A DNA stretch of 5,216 nucleotides, from NCBI GenBank assembly GCA_964498605.1, contig CAZCHK010000103.1, positions 1 through 5,216 of the forward strand, read 5' to 3'. Made by a program: the position numbers and the translations under genes. The DNA is from JBGQAS01 sp964498605 (GTDB lineage Bacteria > Chloroflexota > Anaerolineae > Anaerolineales > Anaerolineaceae). The notes below the pieces were generated by a model. It was not told where the DNA came from, made no database searches, and saw only the letters and a program-made list of their open reading frames with translations. This document shows positions 1 to 5,216 of the stretch, piece after piece; position 1 is the stretch's first letter; each line of letters starts with the position of its first letter.

Positions 1-851
1 GAATTTCTCACCAGGCTGTTGATCAAATTGCGGTAGAAAAAGCCCGGCTCGTGCAAACGGATAAAGCGCGCGGTATGCCGACTGGTTTCGATGTTTATGC
101 TGTCGCCGTTTTCCACCGGGTGCGGGTCCTGCCCGTCCACGCTGACCACCGCCTGGTGATTTGTGCGCACGGTGATATTGACGGCAGTGCCTTCAGGCAG
201 AACGACTGCATGCTCCAGCGAGCGGTGCGGGGCGATGGGCACGATCAACGTGTTGCGCATTTCCGGCGGCAGGATCGGTCCGCCGACTGCCAGGGCGTAG
301 GCAGTGGAGCCGGTGGGTGTGGCAATGATCAGCCCGTCCGCGGAGTAGGATGCCAATTCGTGACCATTGATACTGGCCTGTAAGTGGATGGGTCGCACGT
401 ACTGTCCCCGGCTGACGACCACGTCATTGAGGGCTTCCCATTCACCGCTGCATTTCCCTGCATGCATCAAGTGAGAGGACAGCATGGAGCGTTCCTCAAT
501 AGAGTAATCACCCCTGAGGAATTGCGGCAGAAGTGACTGCCAGTTGCCGCGCTGAATCTCCATCAGGAAACCGAAGTTACCCATGTTGATACCCAGCACG
601 GGCAGGGAGAGCGGAGCCGCCAATCGCGCGGCACGCAGCATGGTACCATCGCCTCCCAGCGCCACGATGGTATCGAATTCGCCGCAGTGGATGCGCTCGC
701 ACAGATCGTCATCGTGGATAGCAGCCATCGCAACCCGCGCCGGGTCTCCCTGGCTGAGAATGCTGATCAGCAGCGACGCCTCCGGCCCGTAATGGTCCAT
801 GCGCGGATGCGTGACGACGGCAAATTTTTGGGGCTTCAGCTTCTTGGCCAT
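1..851 (-). CDS. nadK: NAD kinase (ATP-NAD kinase), C-terminus cut by window edge
   Basis: Cytoplasmic enzyme that phosphorylates the 2'-hydroxyl of NAD to give NADP, the only de novo source of NADP. The reading frame gives 283 codons and stays open at the left edge, so only the last few residues are missing compared with the usual 280-300. Family motifs are all visible: the diacylglycerol-kinase-like GGDGT at residues 66-70 (D68 catalytic, preceded by TIVAL), NMGNFGFL at 89-96 (family N-x-G-x-L-G-F-L), the short NE/D motif as N142-D143, and DGLIIATPTGSTAYALAVGGP starting at D172. The later SVDGQ segment also fits the C-terminal beta domain. The ATG at 849-851 is the first possible start because a TGA lies immediately before it in frame. 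No Shine-Dalgarno is visible. The gene is divergent from the ABC cassette. The family call is very safe; the true C-terminus is unseen. Confidence 0.96.
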   Translation of the reverse strand, partial: MAKKLKPQKFAVVTHPRMDHYGPEASLLISILSQGDPARVAMAAIHDDDLCERIHCGEFDTIVALGGDGTMLRAARLAAPLSLPVLGINMGNFGFLMEIQRGNWQSLLPQFLRGDYSIEERSMLSSHLMHAGKCSGEWEALNDVVVSRGQYVRPIHLQASINGHELASYSADGLIIATPTGSTAYALAVGGPILPPEMRNTLIVPIAPHRSLEHAVVLPEGTAVNITVRTNHQAVVSVDGQDPHPVENGDSINIETSRHTARFIRLHEPGFFYRNLINSLVRN

Positions 852-859
852 TCATGCCT

Positions 860-865
860 ATTATA
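860..865 (-). promoter_or_regulatory. candidate -10 box for nadK, placed for a leaderless or nearly leaderless mRNA
   Basis: On the minus strand a perfect TATAAT lies only 8 nt before the nadK ATG. A transcript starting about 7 nt downstream would begin at roughly position 853, within 0-3 nt of the start codon, which agrees with the absence of a Shine-Dalgarno. No convincing -35 hexamer is seen 16-18 bp upstream (sequences such as GGCAGA or AGGCAG), so the promoter call is tentative. Confidence 0.4.
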
Positions 866-931
866 TCTTTTTCCACGAGGCTCTGCCTGAGCTCTCCGAA
901 AAGATCGTCGATGGGCTGCAAAATCGATATA

Positions 932-960
932 TTTTCTAAATTATTTATAAATAGTATACT
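932..960 (+). promoter_or_regulatory. candidate promoter of the ABC exporter operon
   Basis: TATACT at 955-960 is a five-of-six match to the -10 consensus and sits in a strongly AT-rich island within GC-rich surroundings. The -35 region at 932-937 (TTTTCT, spacer 17) is weak. Transcription would begin near 966-968, giving a 5' leader of about 35 nt that ends in the strong ribosome binding site before the ATPase gene. The -10 box overlaps a palindrome, which suggests repression by a dimeric regulator. Confidence 0.45.
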
Positions 961-961
961 A
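942..961. promoter_or_regulatory. two abutting perfect palindromes, candidate operator
   Basis: TATTTATAAATA (942-953) is a 12-bp perfect palindrome, and TAGTATACTA (952-961) is a 10-bp perfect palindrome sharing two bases with it. The second covers the candidate -10 box of the ABC operon. Operators of dimeric regulators (for example TetR, PadR, MarR or GntR types) often look like this, and ABC-2 exporter operons are often controlled by such proteins, but no regulator gene is present in the window. AT-rich sequence yields short palindromes by chance, so function is inference. Confidence 0.35.
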
Positions 962-990
962 ATCACAGGGGTTGATTGTCATTATTCCAC

Positions 991-999
991 GGGAGGGAG
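991..999 (+). promoter_or_regulatory. strong ribosome binding site that fixes the ATPase start
   Basis: GGGAGGGAG ends one base before the ATG at 1001; its core GGGAGG (991-996) lies 4 nt upstream. This, together with the onset of ABC-family homology right after the ATG, selects 1001 over the upstream in-frame ATG at 854, which would add 49 residues encoded by promoter-like AT-rich DNA. Confidence 0.8.
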
Positions 1000-1000
1000 T

Positions 1001-1945
1001 ATGTCCACTGATTTTGCTGTTGAAATTCATAAACTTGATAAAAGGTTCAAGGATGTTCACGCAGTAAAAAGTATCAGCCTGAACATCCAAAAAGGGGAGA
1101 TTTTCAGCCTGCTCGGACCGAACGGGGCCGGGAAAACCACAACGATCTCCATGTTATCCACGCTGCTGCAGCCAACCAGCGGCGACGCCCTTGTAATGGG
1201 ACATTCGATCAACAGGGAACCCATGGCGGTCAAGAAGGTGATCGGCACCGTCCCCCAGGAAGTCGCGTTGTACGAAGATCTGACCGCTCTTGAGAATCTG
1301 AATTTCTGGGGCAGGATGTACGGCATGCGCGGAGTGTCGCTCAAGAAGCGCGTTGCCGAAGTATTGAAGATCATCAGCCTTGAAGAAAGGCAAAAGGGCA
1401 TGGTGGGCAAATACTCGGGCGGCATGAAGCGCCGCGTGAATATTGGCGTTGCGCTGCTGCACAAACCGCAGGTCATCATCATGGACGAGCCCACGGTCGG
1501 GATAGACCCGCAATCGCGTCGTAACATCCTGGAAAGCGTCAAGGAATTGAACCAACAGGGATGCACTGTACTGTACACCACGCACTACATGGAAGAAGCC
1601 CAGGAGCTATCGCATCATATTGCCATCATGGATCATGGAAAAATCATCGCTTGTGGGACCCACCCTGAGCTGGTGAAACTGGTGGGTGAGCTGGATCGCA
1701 TTGATATTGCATTAAACGCTGATGTGGGCGGAAACTTGAAGCGCTTCGAGAAAATTGAAGGCGTGAAAAAGGTGACCAGTGAAAATGGAAAGCTGACCCT
1801 GCTGGTCATTGACAGCGACACGGTTCTGCCGCGGTTGTTTGAACTCAGCTCCAGGCTGGAGCTGCGCATCCTGAGCGTGGAAGTCAAGGAACCCAACCTT
1901 GAGTCCGTGTTTCTTCATTTAACAGGTCGGGCATTGAGGGATTGA
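1001..1945 (+). CDS. ABC-2 type exporter, ATP-binding protein
   Basis: A 314-residue nucleotide-binding subunit of the DrrA/NatA/CcmA-like class that powers export through ABC-2 permeases at the cytoplasmic face of the membrane. All ATPase motifs are intact: Walker A GPNGAGKT (39-46), Q-loop Q86, signature YSGGM (138-142, the SGGM variant common in this class), Walker B VIIMDEP (158-164, catalytic E163), D-loop GIDP (167-170) and switch H195. After about residue 215 comes a roughly 100-residue C-terminal extension ending in EVKEPNLESVFLHLTGRALRD. Such tails (DUF4162-like) are typical of ABC-2 ATPases. The stop (TGA 1943-1945) is 2 bp before the next gene, so the three genes are surely co-transcribed. 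Substrate is unknown: drug, lipid, peptide and sodium exporters all share this architecture. Confidence 0.95.
   Translation: MSTDFAVEIHKLDKRFKDVHAVKSISLNIQKGEIFSLLGPNGAGKTTTISMLSTLLQPTSGDALVMGHSINREPMAVKKVIGTVPQEVALYEDLTALENLNFWGRMYGMRGVSLKKRVAEVLKIISLEERQKGMVGKYSGGMKRRVNIGVALLHKPQVIIMDEPTVGIDPQSRRNILESVKELNQQGCTVLYTTHYMEEAQELSHHIAIMDHGKIIACGTHPELVKLVGELDRIDIALNADVGGNLKRFEKIEGVKKVTSENGKLTLLVIDSDTVLPRLFELSSRLELRILSVEVKEPNLESVFLHLTGRALRD
1936..1940 (+). promoter_or_regulatory. ribosome binding site inside the ATPase gene end, selects start 1948
   Basis: GAGGG lies 7 nt before the ATG at 1948 and within the last codons of the ATPase gene. An in-frame TTG at 1942 would leave only 1 nt of spacing, so 1948 is the likely start and the product begins MKALDIALKDL. 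Confidence 0.7.
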
Positions 1946-1947
1946 TC

Positions 1948-3204
1948 ATGAAAGCACTGGATATTGCATTGAAAGACCTGCTGCGCTACTCCCGAAGCGC
2001 CTTCTCGCTTGTGATGATGTTCGTTGCGCCACTGCTCATCACCGGGCTGATCTATCTTGCTTTTGGAGGCGGAAGCAGCGGCGAGATCAGCATCAACCAG
2101 ATCAATGTGGCTCTGGTCAATCAAGATACCCCTCCCCCCGGCATCGAAAGTGCTCTGGGTGAGGATCTGGCGGGAATCCTCTCCAGTGATCCCCTGCAGG
2201 AGCTTCTTTCCATCGCTCCGTTTCCGGATGAAGCTGCCGCGCGGCAGTCCATTCTGGACAAGAAAAGCAGCGTGGCTTTGATCATCCCTGAAAACCTGAC
2301 GGCATCCGCGTATTCGCCTGACGACCAAAGCGAGCTAACACTGCTTTACGATCCAGCCGACTCGCTTTCACCCGCCATCGTCGGTTCAATCGTCAGTCAA
2401 TACATCAACGGTTACAACGGCAGCCGCATCTCCGCTCAGGTGGTGACCAGTCAGCTGACCGAAAACGGAACCCGGGTCGATCCTGCTTTGTACAGCCGGG
2501 TGGCACAAACGTATGGTACATGGGTCATGCAAAATTTCTCCGGGCCATCGGGGGACTCGGCACTTGTCAAGATCACATCGCCATCTTCCAGCAGCACCCA
2601 GACCTCCATGCAGACAATGACGGCGCAGATCATGGCCGGGATGATCATTTTCTTTGTGTTCTACACCGGCGCGCTGATCGCCCAATCGATCATTCGGGAA
2701 CAGGATGACCTGACCCTGGCACGCCTGATGACCACTCCGACCCCTGTTTCAACGCTCCTGGGAGGAAAATTGATCGCCGCCATGCTGATGATCGCGATCC
2801 AGATCGCCGTGCTCATGCTGCTTTCCCAGTTATTCTTTGGTTTCCAATGGGGAGACCTGCTTGAAGTCGGTTCTCTTTGCGCCGCACTGACTTTCCTCGC
2901 GGCCGGATTTGGGCTGTTCCTAATGTCTTTCGTAAAATCCATGCGCCAGACAGGAATCGTGTTGGGGGGCATGCTGACCGTGCTGGGAATGCTGGGGGGG
3001 TTGTTCACGCAGGGTTTTCAGAATCTTCCAAAAGCTTTTGCGTTCATTAATTTGCTCACCCCGCATGGCTGGGCGATGCGCGGATACAATATCGCGCTGG
3101 GGGCAGTCAATGGGAATATCTGGATCACCATCGGTATCCTTATCGCGATCGGGTCTGTTTCACTTCTGGTTGGCATAGCGCTGTTCCGCCGCAGGTTTGC
3201 ATAG
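1948..3204 (+). CDS. ABC-2 type transporter permease, first of pair
   Basis: A 418-residue integral membrane subunit with the ABC2_membrane_3-like plan. An N-terminal amphipathic segment (ALDIALKDLLRYSR) leads into TM1 (about 19-39), followed by a large extracytoplasmic domain of about 185 residues (40-226) and five further hydrophobic segments near 228-249, 271-295, 304-329, 335-353 and 391-413. The cytoplasmic stretch REQDDLTLARLMTTP (250-264), after TM2, matches the family's conserved coupling region, and LLTPHGWAMRGY (369-380) matches its conserved P-x-x-W motif. The protein ends in a basic RRRFA. It lies 2 bp after the ATPase gene and 8 bp before a second permease, so the transporter is probably a heterodimer of the two permeases with two ATPase copies. 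Runs of six and seven G (2964-2969, 2994-3000) lie in the TM5 coding region, but the frame is intact. Confidence 0.92.
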   Translation: MKALDIALKDLLRYSRSAFSLVMMFVAPLLITGLIYLAFGGGSSGEISINQINVALVNQDTPPPGIESALGEDLAGILSSDPLQELLSIAPFPDEAAARQSILDKKSSVALIIPENLTASAYSPDDQSELTLLYDPADSLSPAIVGSIVSQYINGYNGSRISAQVVTSQLTENGTRVDPALYSRVAQTYGTWVMQNFSGPSGDSALVKITSPSSSSTQTSMQTMTAQIMAGMIIFFVFYTGALIAQSIIREQDDLTLARLMTTPTPVSTLLGGKLIAAMLMIAIQIAVLMLLSQLFFGFQWGDLLEVGSLCAALTFLAAGFGLFLMSFVKSMRQTGIVLGGMLTVLGMLGGLFTQGFQNLPKAFAFINLLTPHGWAMRGYNIALGAVNGNIWITIGILIAIGSVSLLVGIALFRRRFA

Positions 3205-3208
3205 GAGG
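3203..3208 (+). promoter_or_regulatory. consensus ribosome binding site of the second permease
   Basis: A perfect AGGAGG overlaps the stop codon of the preceding permease gene and lies 4 nt before the ATG at 3213. An out-of-frame ATG at 3209 is directly adjacent to it but opens no family-like sequence. The arrangement favours coupled, near-equal synthesis of the two permeases. Confidence 0.75.
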
Positions 3209-3212
3209 ATGA

Positions 3213-4409
3213 ATGAATATACTGACCATTGCATTGAAAGATCTAAAGCAGATCGCTCGCGACCGATTATCGCTTATTTTTCTCCTGCTCATGCCGCTTG
3301 GATTCACATTTCTGATGGGCTTGATGTTTGGCGGGACCACTGAAGGTGATTACCGCTTGCCTGTGGGCGTTATCAATCATGATCCCCAAGGTGATTTTTC
3401 CAAGGTGCTCATCGATTCGATCAATGGCTCCGACACGATCCGGTTGGTGCCTTTGGATAACGAGACGGTTATCGGTGATCAGATCGCCAGCGGGAAGCTG
3501 GCTGCGGCAATCACTATCCCTGTCAATTACAGTCAAAAGGCACTCGATGGAACAGCGATCCAGCTGGAAATCATTGCCAATTCCCTGAGCACCGGCGGTC
3601 AGACCGCGATCCATGAGTTGAACCTGTTCATCACTCAACTCAGCGGATCTGTTCAAACCGGGCGCATCAGCCTGGAAGAAGCAAGGCTTCTGCAAGAGGT
3701 TGATGATGAGCCTGCTCATGTCCTGGATGGCGCAAAGCGCATGCTGGCAGCCTGGCAGGATCCTCCACTAAGTCTGTCCTTGATGCCTGCCTCATCCCAG
3801 GCGAACAGCCAGGGATTCTCCGGCTTTGTGCAGACCTCCCCTGGGATGCTGGTGCAGTTCACCATCGCCGGGCTGACCGGAGCAGTGGTTGTCATTGTGC
3901 ACGAGCGCAAAAATCGCACCCTCAGCCGCCTGCTCAGCGCACCGGTCAGGAAATCAGAGGTCATGCTTGGGCACCTGATCGGTGTGACCCTGACCGTCCT
4001 GCTGCAGGAGCTCATCCTCATCCTTGCCGGGCAATTCTTATTCAAGGTCAATTACCTGCAGGCGCCGCTGGCGATATTCCTGATGGCTCTCGCAATGGCG
4101 CTCTTCTGCGGAAGCCTGGGGTTGTTCTTTGGCGCGATCTCCAGACGCGATGAACACGCTATCATGTTTCCCCTTCTGGCCATGTTTGTGCTCACTGCCA
4201 TGGGCGGCGCGTGGTTCCCCCTGCAGGGTACAAGTACAACTTTCTATACGATCGGGCATCTCCTGCCCACGGCCTGGGCAATGGATGGATTTCAGAACAT
4301 CATCCTGCGCGGGTTGGGATTTTCCTCCGTGCTGCTGCCGGCGCTGATTATTTTTGGGTACGCGGTCCTGTTTTTTGTGCTGGCGGTATGGCGAATGCGT
4401 TGGGAGTGA
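3213..4409 (+). CDS. ABC-2 type transporter permease, second of pair
   Basis: A 398-residue membrane protein of the same family as the preceding permease but clearly diverged. The amphipathic start ILTIALKDLKQIARDR precedes TM1 (about 19-39), then an extracytoplasmic domain (about 43-205), the conserved QTSPGML (207-213) leading into TM2 (212-230), and the coupling segment HERKNRTLSRLLSAPVRK (230-247). Further hydrophobic segments lie near 251-276, 284-309, 317-337 and 371-393. HLLPTAWAMDGF (349-360) is the family's P-x-x-W motif. The extracytoplasmic part holds a helical, acidic stretch around 145-185 (LEEARLLQEVDDEPAH). It shares the N-terminal IALKDL and the overall plan with its partner, so the pair probably arose by an old duplication. 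It is the last gene of the operon, and no plus-strand intrinsic terminator follows. The substrate is not readable from the sequence. Confidence 0.92.
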   Translation: MNILTIALKDLKQIARDRLSLIFLLLMPLGFTFLMGLMFGGTTEGDYRLPVGVINHDPQGDFSKVLIDSINGSDTIRLVPLDNETVIGDQIASGKLAAAITIPVNYSQKALDGTAIQLEIIANSLSTGGQTAIHELNLFITQLSGSVQTGRISLEEARLLQEVDDEPAHVLDGAKRMLAAWQDPPLSLSLMPASSQANSQGFSGFVQTSPGMLVQFTIAGLTGAVVVIVHERKNRTLSRLLSAPVRKSEVMLGHLIGVTLTVLLQELILILAGQFLFKVNYLQAPLAIFLMALAMALFCGSLGLFFGAISRRDEHAIMFPLLAMFVLTAMGGAWFPLQGTSTTFYTIGHLLPTAWAMDGFQNIILRGLGFSSVLLPALIIFGYAVLFFVLAVWRMRWE

Positions 4410-4417
4410 CGATAGTC

Positions 4418-4439
4418 AAAATGTCAGTTTTCTCTGACA
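4418..4439 (-). terminator. weak candidate intrinsic terminator in the convergent gap
   Basis: TGTCAG (4422-4427) pairs with CTGACA (4434-4439) across a 6-nt loop. Read on the minus strand the hairpin is followed directly by TTTT (4421-4418), so it would serve the nuclease-like gene ending at 4511. On the plus strand no T-tract follows. The 6-bp stem is short and AT/GC mixed, so efficiency would be modest. The rest of the 101-bp gap (4410-4510) shows nothing else convincing. Confidence 0.4.
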
Positions 4440-4510
4440 GGGCAGCATCTGGTGGCAGTCAGCACGGAATAGACGTGAAAGCACATTCAGCTTGAGCAAG
4501 CAGGAAATAT

Positions 4511-5035
4511 CTACAGCTTCTGGTCGCAGATTTCACTGTAGCCGCAGCCCGCGCAGCGCCCCTTCGACTCGTGCGACCGGCCCGGGATGGACCTTTCATG
4601 CCTGCGGATAAGCTCGATCTGCCTTATCAACTGCGCCTCCATTTCGGGTGTGTAAGCCACCTGGAAGGTCTGCTCGGGGTAATGCACCAGGCCGTGCGGG
4701 GGTCTCTTTCCCGTGGCGCGCTCCACCAGCAGGCAGTAGGCTGCCAGCTGCAACACGTGCGCCTCCCTGGGCTGCGCCGGCGTGCCCCCACTCTTCACCT
4801 CCACGGGGATCCAGGCTCCTTTGTGCTTCACCAGGTAATCCGGTTTACCGGTCAACCCGGCGCGTGCGTCATACAGCGGCTTTTCCACCCGGTTCCACAT
4901 GCCTGTGTCAGCATACACAACTTTGAAGGAAGGCAGGCCGCTTCTGCGCCGCTGCGTCCGCGCCGCAAGAAACAGCACAAAACCAAGCAGCGACAGGCAG
5001 GCGGCAGCGACGAGGAGAATGTAAGGCAGCGTCAC
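4511..5035 (-). CDS. membrane-anchored Cas4/RecB-like PD-(D/E)XK nuclease domain protein
   Basis: A 174-residue protein. Residues 4-25 form a hydrophobic helix followed by RTQRRR (26-31), which by the positive-inside rule places the rest in the cytoplasm. The body resembles the Cas4/Dna2 branch of the PD-(D/E)XK nucleases: GKPD (63-66, metal ligand D66), PVEVKSG (77-83, E79 and K81) and QLAAYCLLVE (96-105, the Q-x-x-x-Y motif). A C-terminal cysteine group C161-x2-C164-x5-C170 resembles the three C-terminal ligands of the Cas4 iron-sulfur cluster. The fourth, N-terminal cysteine is not obvious; only C13 (inside the helix) and C101 remain. The start is GTG at 5033-5035, overlapping the TGA of the upstream gene (GTGA) without a Shine-Dalgarno, so translation is probably coupled. 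No CRISPR array or other cas gene is near; a role in DNA repair or processing is inference only. Confidence 0.8.
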   Translation of the reverse strand: MTLPYILLVAAACLSLLGFVLFLAARTQRRRSGLPSFKVVYADTGMWNRVEKPLYDARAGLTGKPDYLVKHKGAWIPVEVKSGGTPAQPREAHVLQLAAYCLLVERATGKRPPHGLVHYPEQTFQVAYTPEMEAQLIRQIELIRRHERSIPGRSHESKGRCAGCGYSEICDQKL

Positions 5036-5216
5036 GGGATCAACAGCAGGGTAATCGCCACGGCGGCCGCGACGATGACGATTAAAAATGTGACCCAGCT
5101 CAGCACATGCAGCAGGCTGGCCTGGGCCACTTTCCTGCCGTGTGCGGCATGAAACTCGGTTCCTGCGTCCATGATGGGTTGATTCTGGGAGGGTTTACCG
5201 CTCTTCTGGTACCACC
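5032..5216 (-). CDS. unrecognised protein with C-terminal transmembrane tail, N-terminus outside window
   Basis: A minus-strand frame open from the right edge to TGA at 5032-5034, giving 60 residues. It begins WYQKSGKPSQNQP and ends in a hydrophobic helix (WVTFLIVIVAAAVAITLLLIP). An internal ATG at 5170-5172 would give a 46-residue membrane peptide, but no Shine-Dalgarno precedes it and the codons upstream keep G/C-rich third positions, so a longer gene running off the window is more likely. Its stop overlaps the GTG start of the nuclease-like gene by 4 bp, implying one operon. The competing frame across the same DNA reads as an arginine-rich, non-membrane sequence and is unlikely. I do not recognise the family. 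Confidence 0.55.
   Translation of the reverse strand, partial: WYQKSGKPSQNQPIMDAGTEFHAAHGRKVAQASLLHVLSWVTFLIVIVAAAVAITLLLIP

Noticed and set aside
51..383. A 110-codon plus-strand frame within the nadK region.
   Set aside because: The opposite strand encodes unmistakable NAD kinase motifs over the same bases.
961..977. AATCA-N7-TGATT inverted repeat in the leader of the exporter operon.
   Set aside because: A 5-bp AT-rich stem is too weak to claim as a regulatory structure.
854..1000. In-frame 49-residue N-terminal extension of the ATPase starting at ATG 854.
   Set aside because: It spans the AT-rich promoter-like region and lacks a ribosome binding site, whereas ATG 1001 has a strong one and family homology begins there.
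1057..1581. Long minus-strand open frames (up to 174 codons) opposite the ATPase gene.
   Set aside because: They mirror a gene with complete ABC motifs, and their translations show no recognisable domain; they are antisense shadows.
2964..3000. G6 and G7 runs in the first permease gene as a possible phase-variation switch or sequencing frameshift.
   Set aside because: The reading frame is intact through both runs and the protein continues normally into conserved motifs; such tracts occur by chance in glycine-rich membrane segments.
4490..4501. GCTT-GAGC-AAGC mini-hairpin just downstream of the nuclease-like gene.
   Set aside because: The stem is only 4 bp and no T-tract follows in either direction.
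4511..5035. CRISPR-Cas association of the Cas4-like protein.
   Set aside because: No repeat-spacer array and no other cas gene is visible; a Cas4-like fold alone is common outside CRISPR loci.
4571..5152. A 193-codon plus-strand frame across the nuclease-like gene.
   Set aside because: Low-complexity, Arg/His/Pro-rich translation with no domain, antisense to a frame with clear PD-(D/E)XK motifs.

Overview
The window is a compact bacterial chromosomal segment with five protein genes (two of them cut by the window edges) and short intergenic gaps. It is moderately GC-rich, with G/C-rich third codon positions and strong Shine-Dalgarno sequences ahead of the transporter genes. I cannot assign the taxon from sequence alone. 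The overall style (NAD kinase next to an ABC-2 exporter cassette, and a small membrane-anchored Cas4-like protein) would fit an environmental bacterium such as an anaerobic Chloroflexota member, but that is a low-confidence guess.

Layout. Positions 1-851 (minus strand) encode almost all of an NAD kinase, lacking only its last residues at the left edge. A 149-bp divergent intergenic region (852-1000) contains an AT-rich island with two abutting perfect palindromes and candidate promoters for both directions. Positions 1001-4409 (plus strand) hold a tight three-gene operon: an ABC ATPase followed by two different ABC-2 type permeases, each with its own Shine-Dalgarno and with gaps of 2 and 8 bp between genes. 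After a 101-bp convergent gap with a small hairpin, two overlapping minus-strand genes follow. One is a 174-residue protein with an N-terminal membrane anchor and a Cas4/RecB-type PD-(D/E)XK nuclease domain (4511-5035). The other, upstream of it, is the C-terminal end of an unrecognised protein with a hydrophobic tail (5032-5216).

How they work together. The ATPase and two permeases most likely assemble into one ABC-2 exporter with two ATPase copies and a permease heterodimer; the substrate cannot be read from the sequence. NadK makes NADP from NAD and is probably only a divergent neighbour. The two right-hand genes overlap by 4 bp (GTGA) and are probably translationally coupled. Each carries one membrane segment at the facing ends, so they may form a membrane-associated pair. 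I see no CRISPR array, tRNA, rRNA, insertion sequence or other mobile element. The least ordinary item is the membrane-anchored Cas4-like protein, which keeps the nuclease residues and the three C-terminal cysteines but has a transmembrane helix where Cas4 would carry its fourth cluster cysteine.
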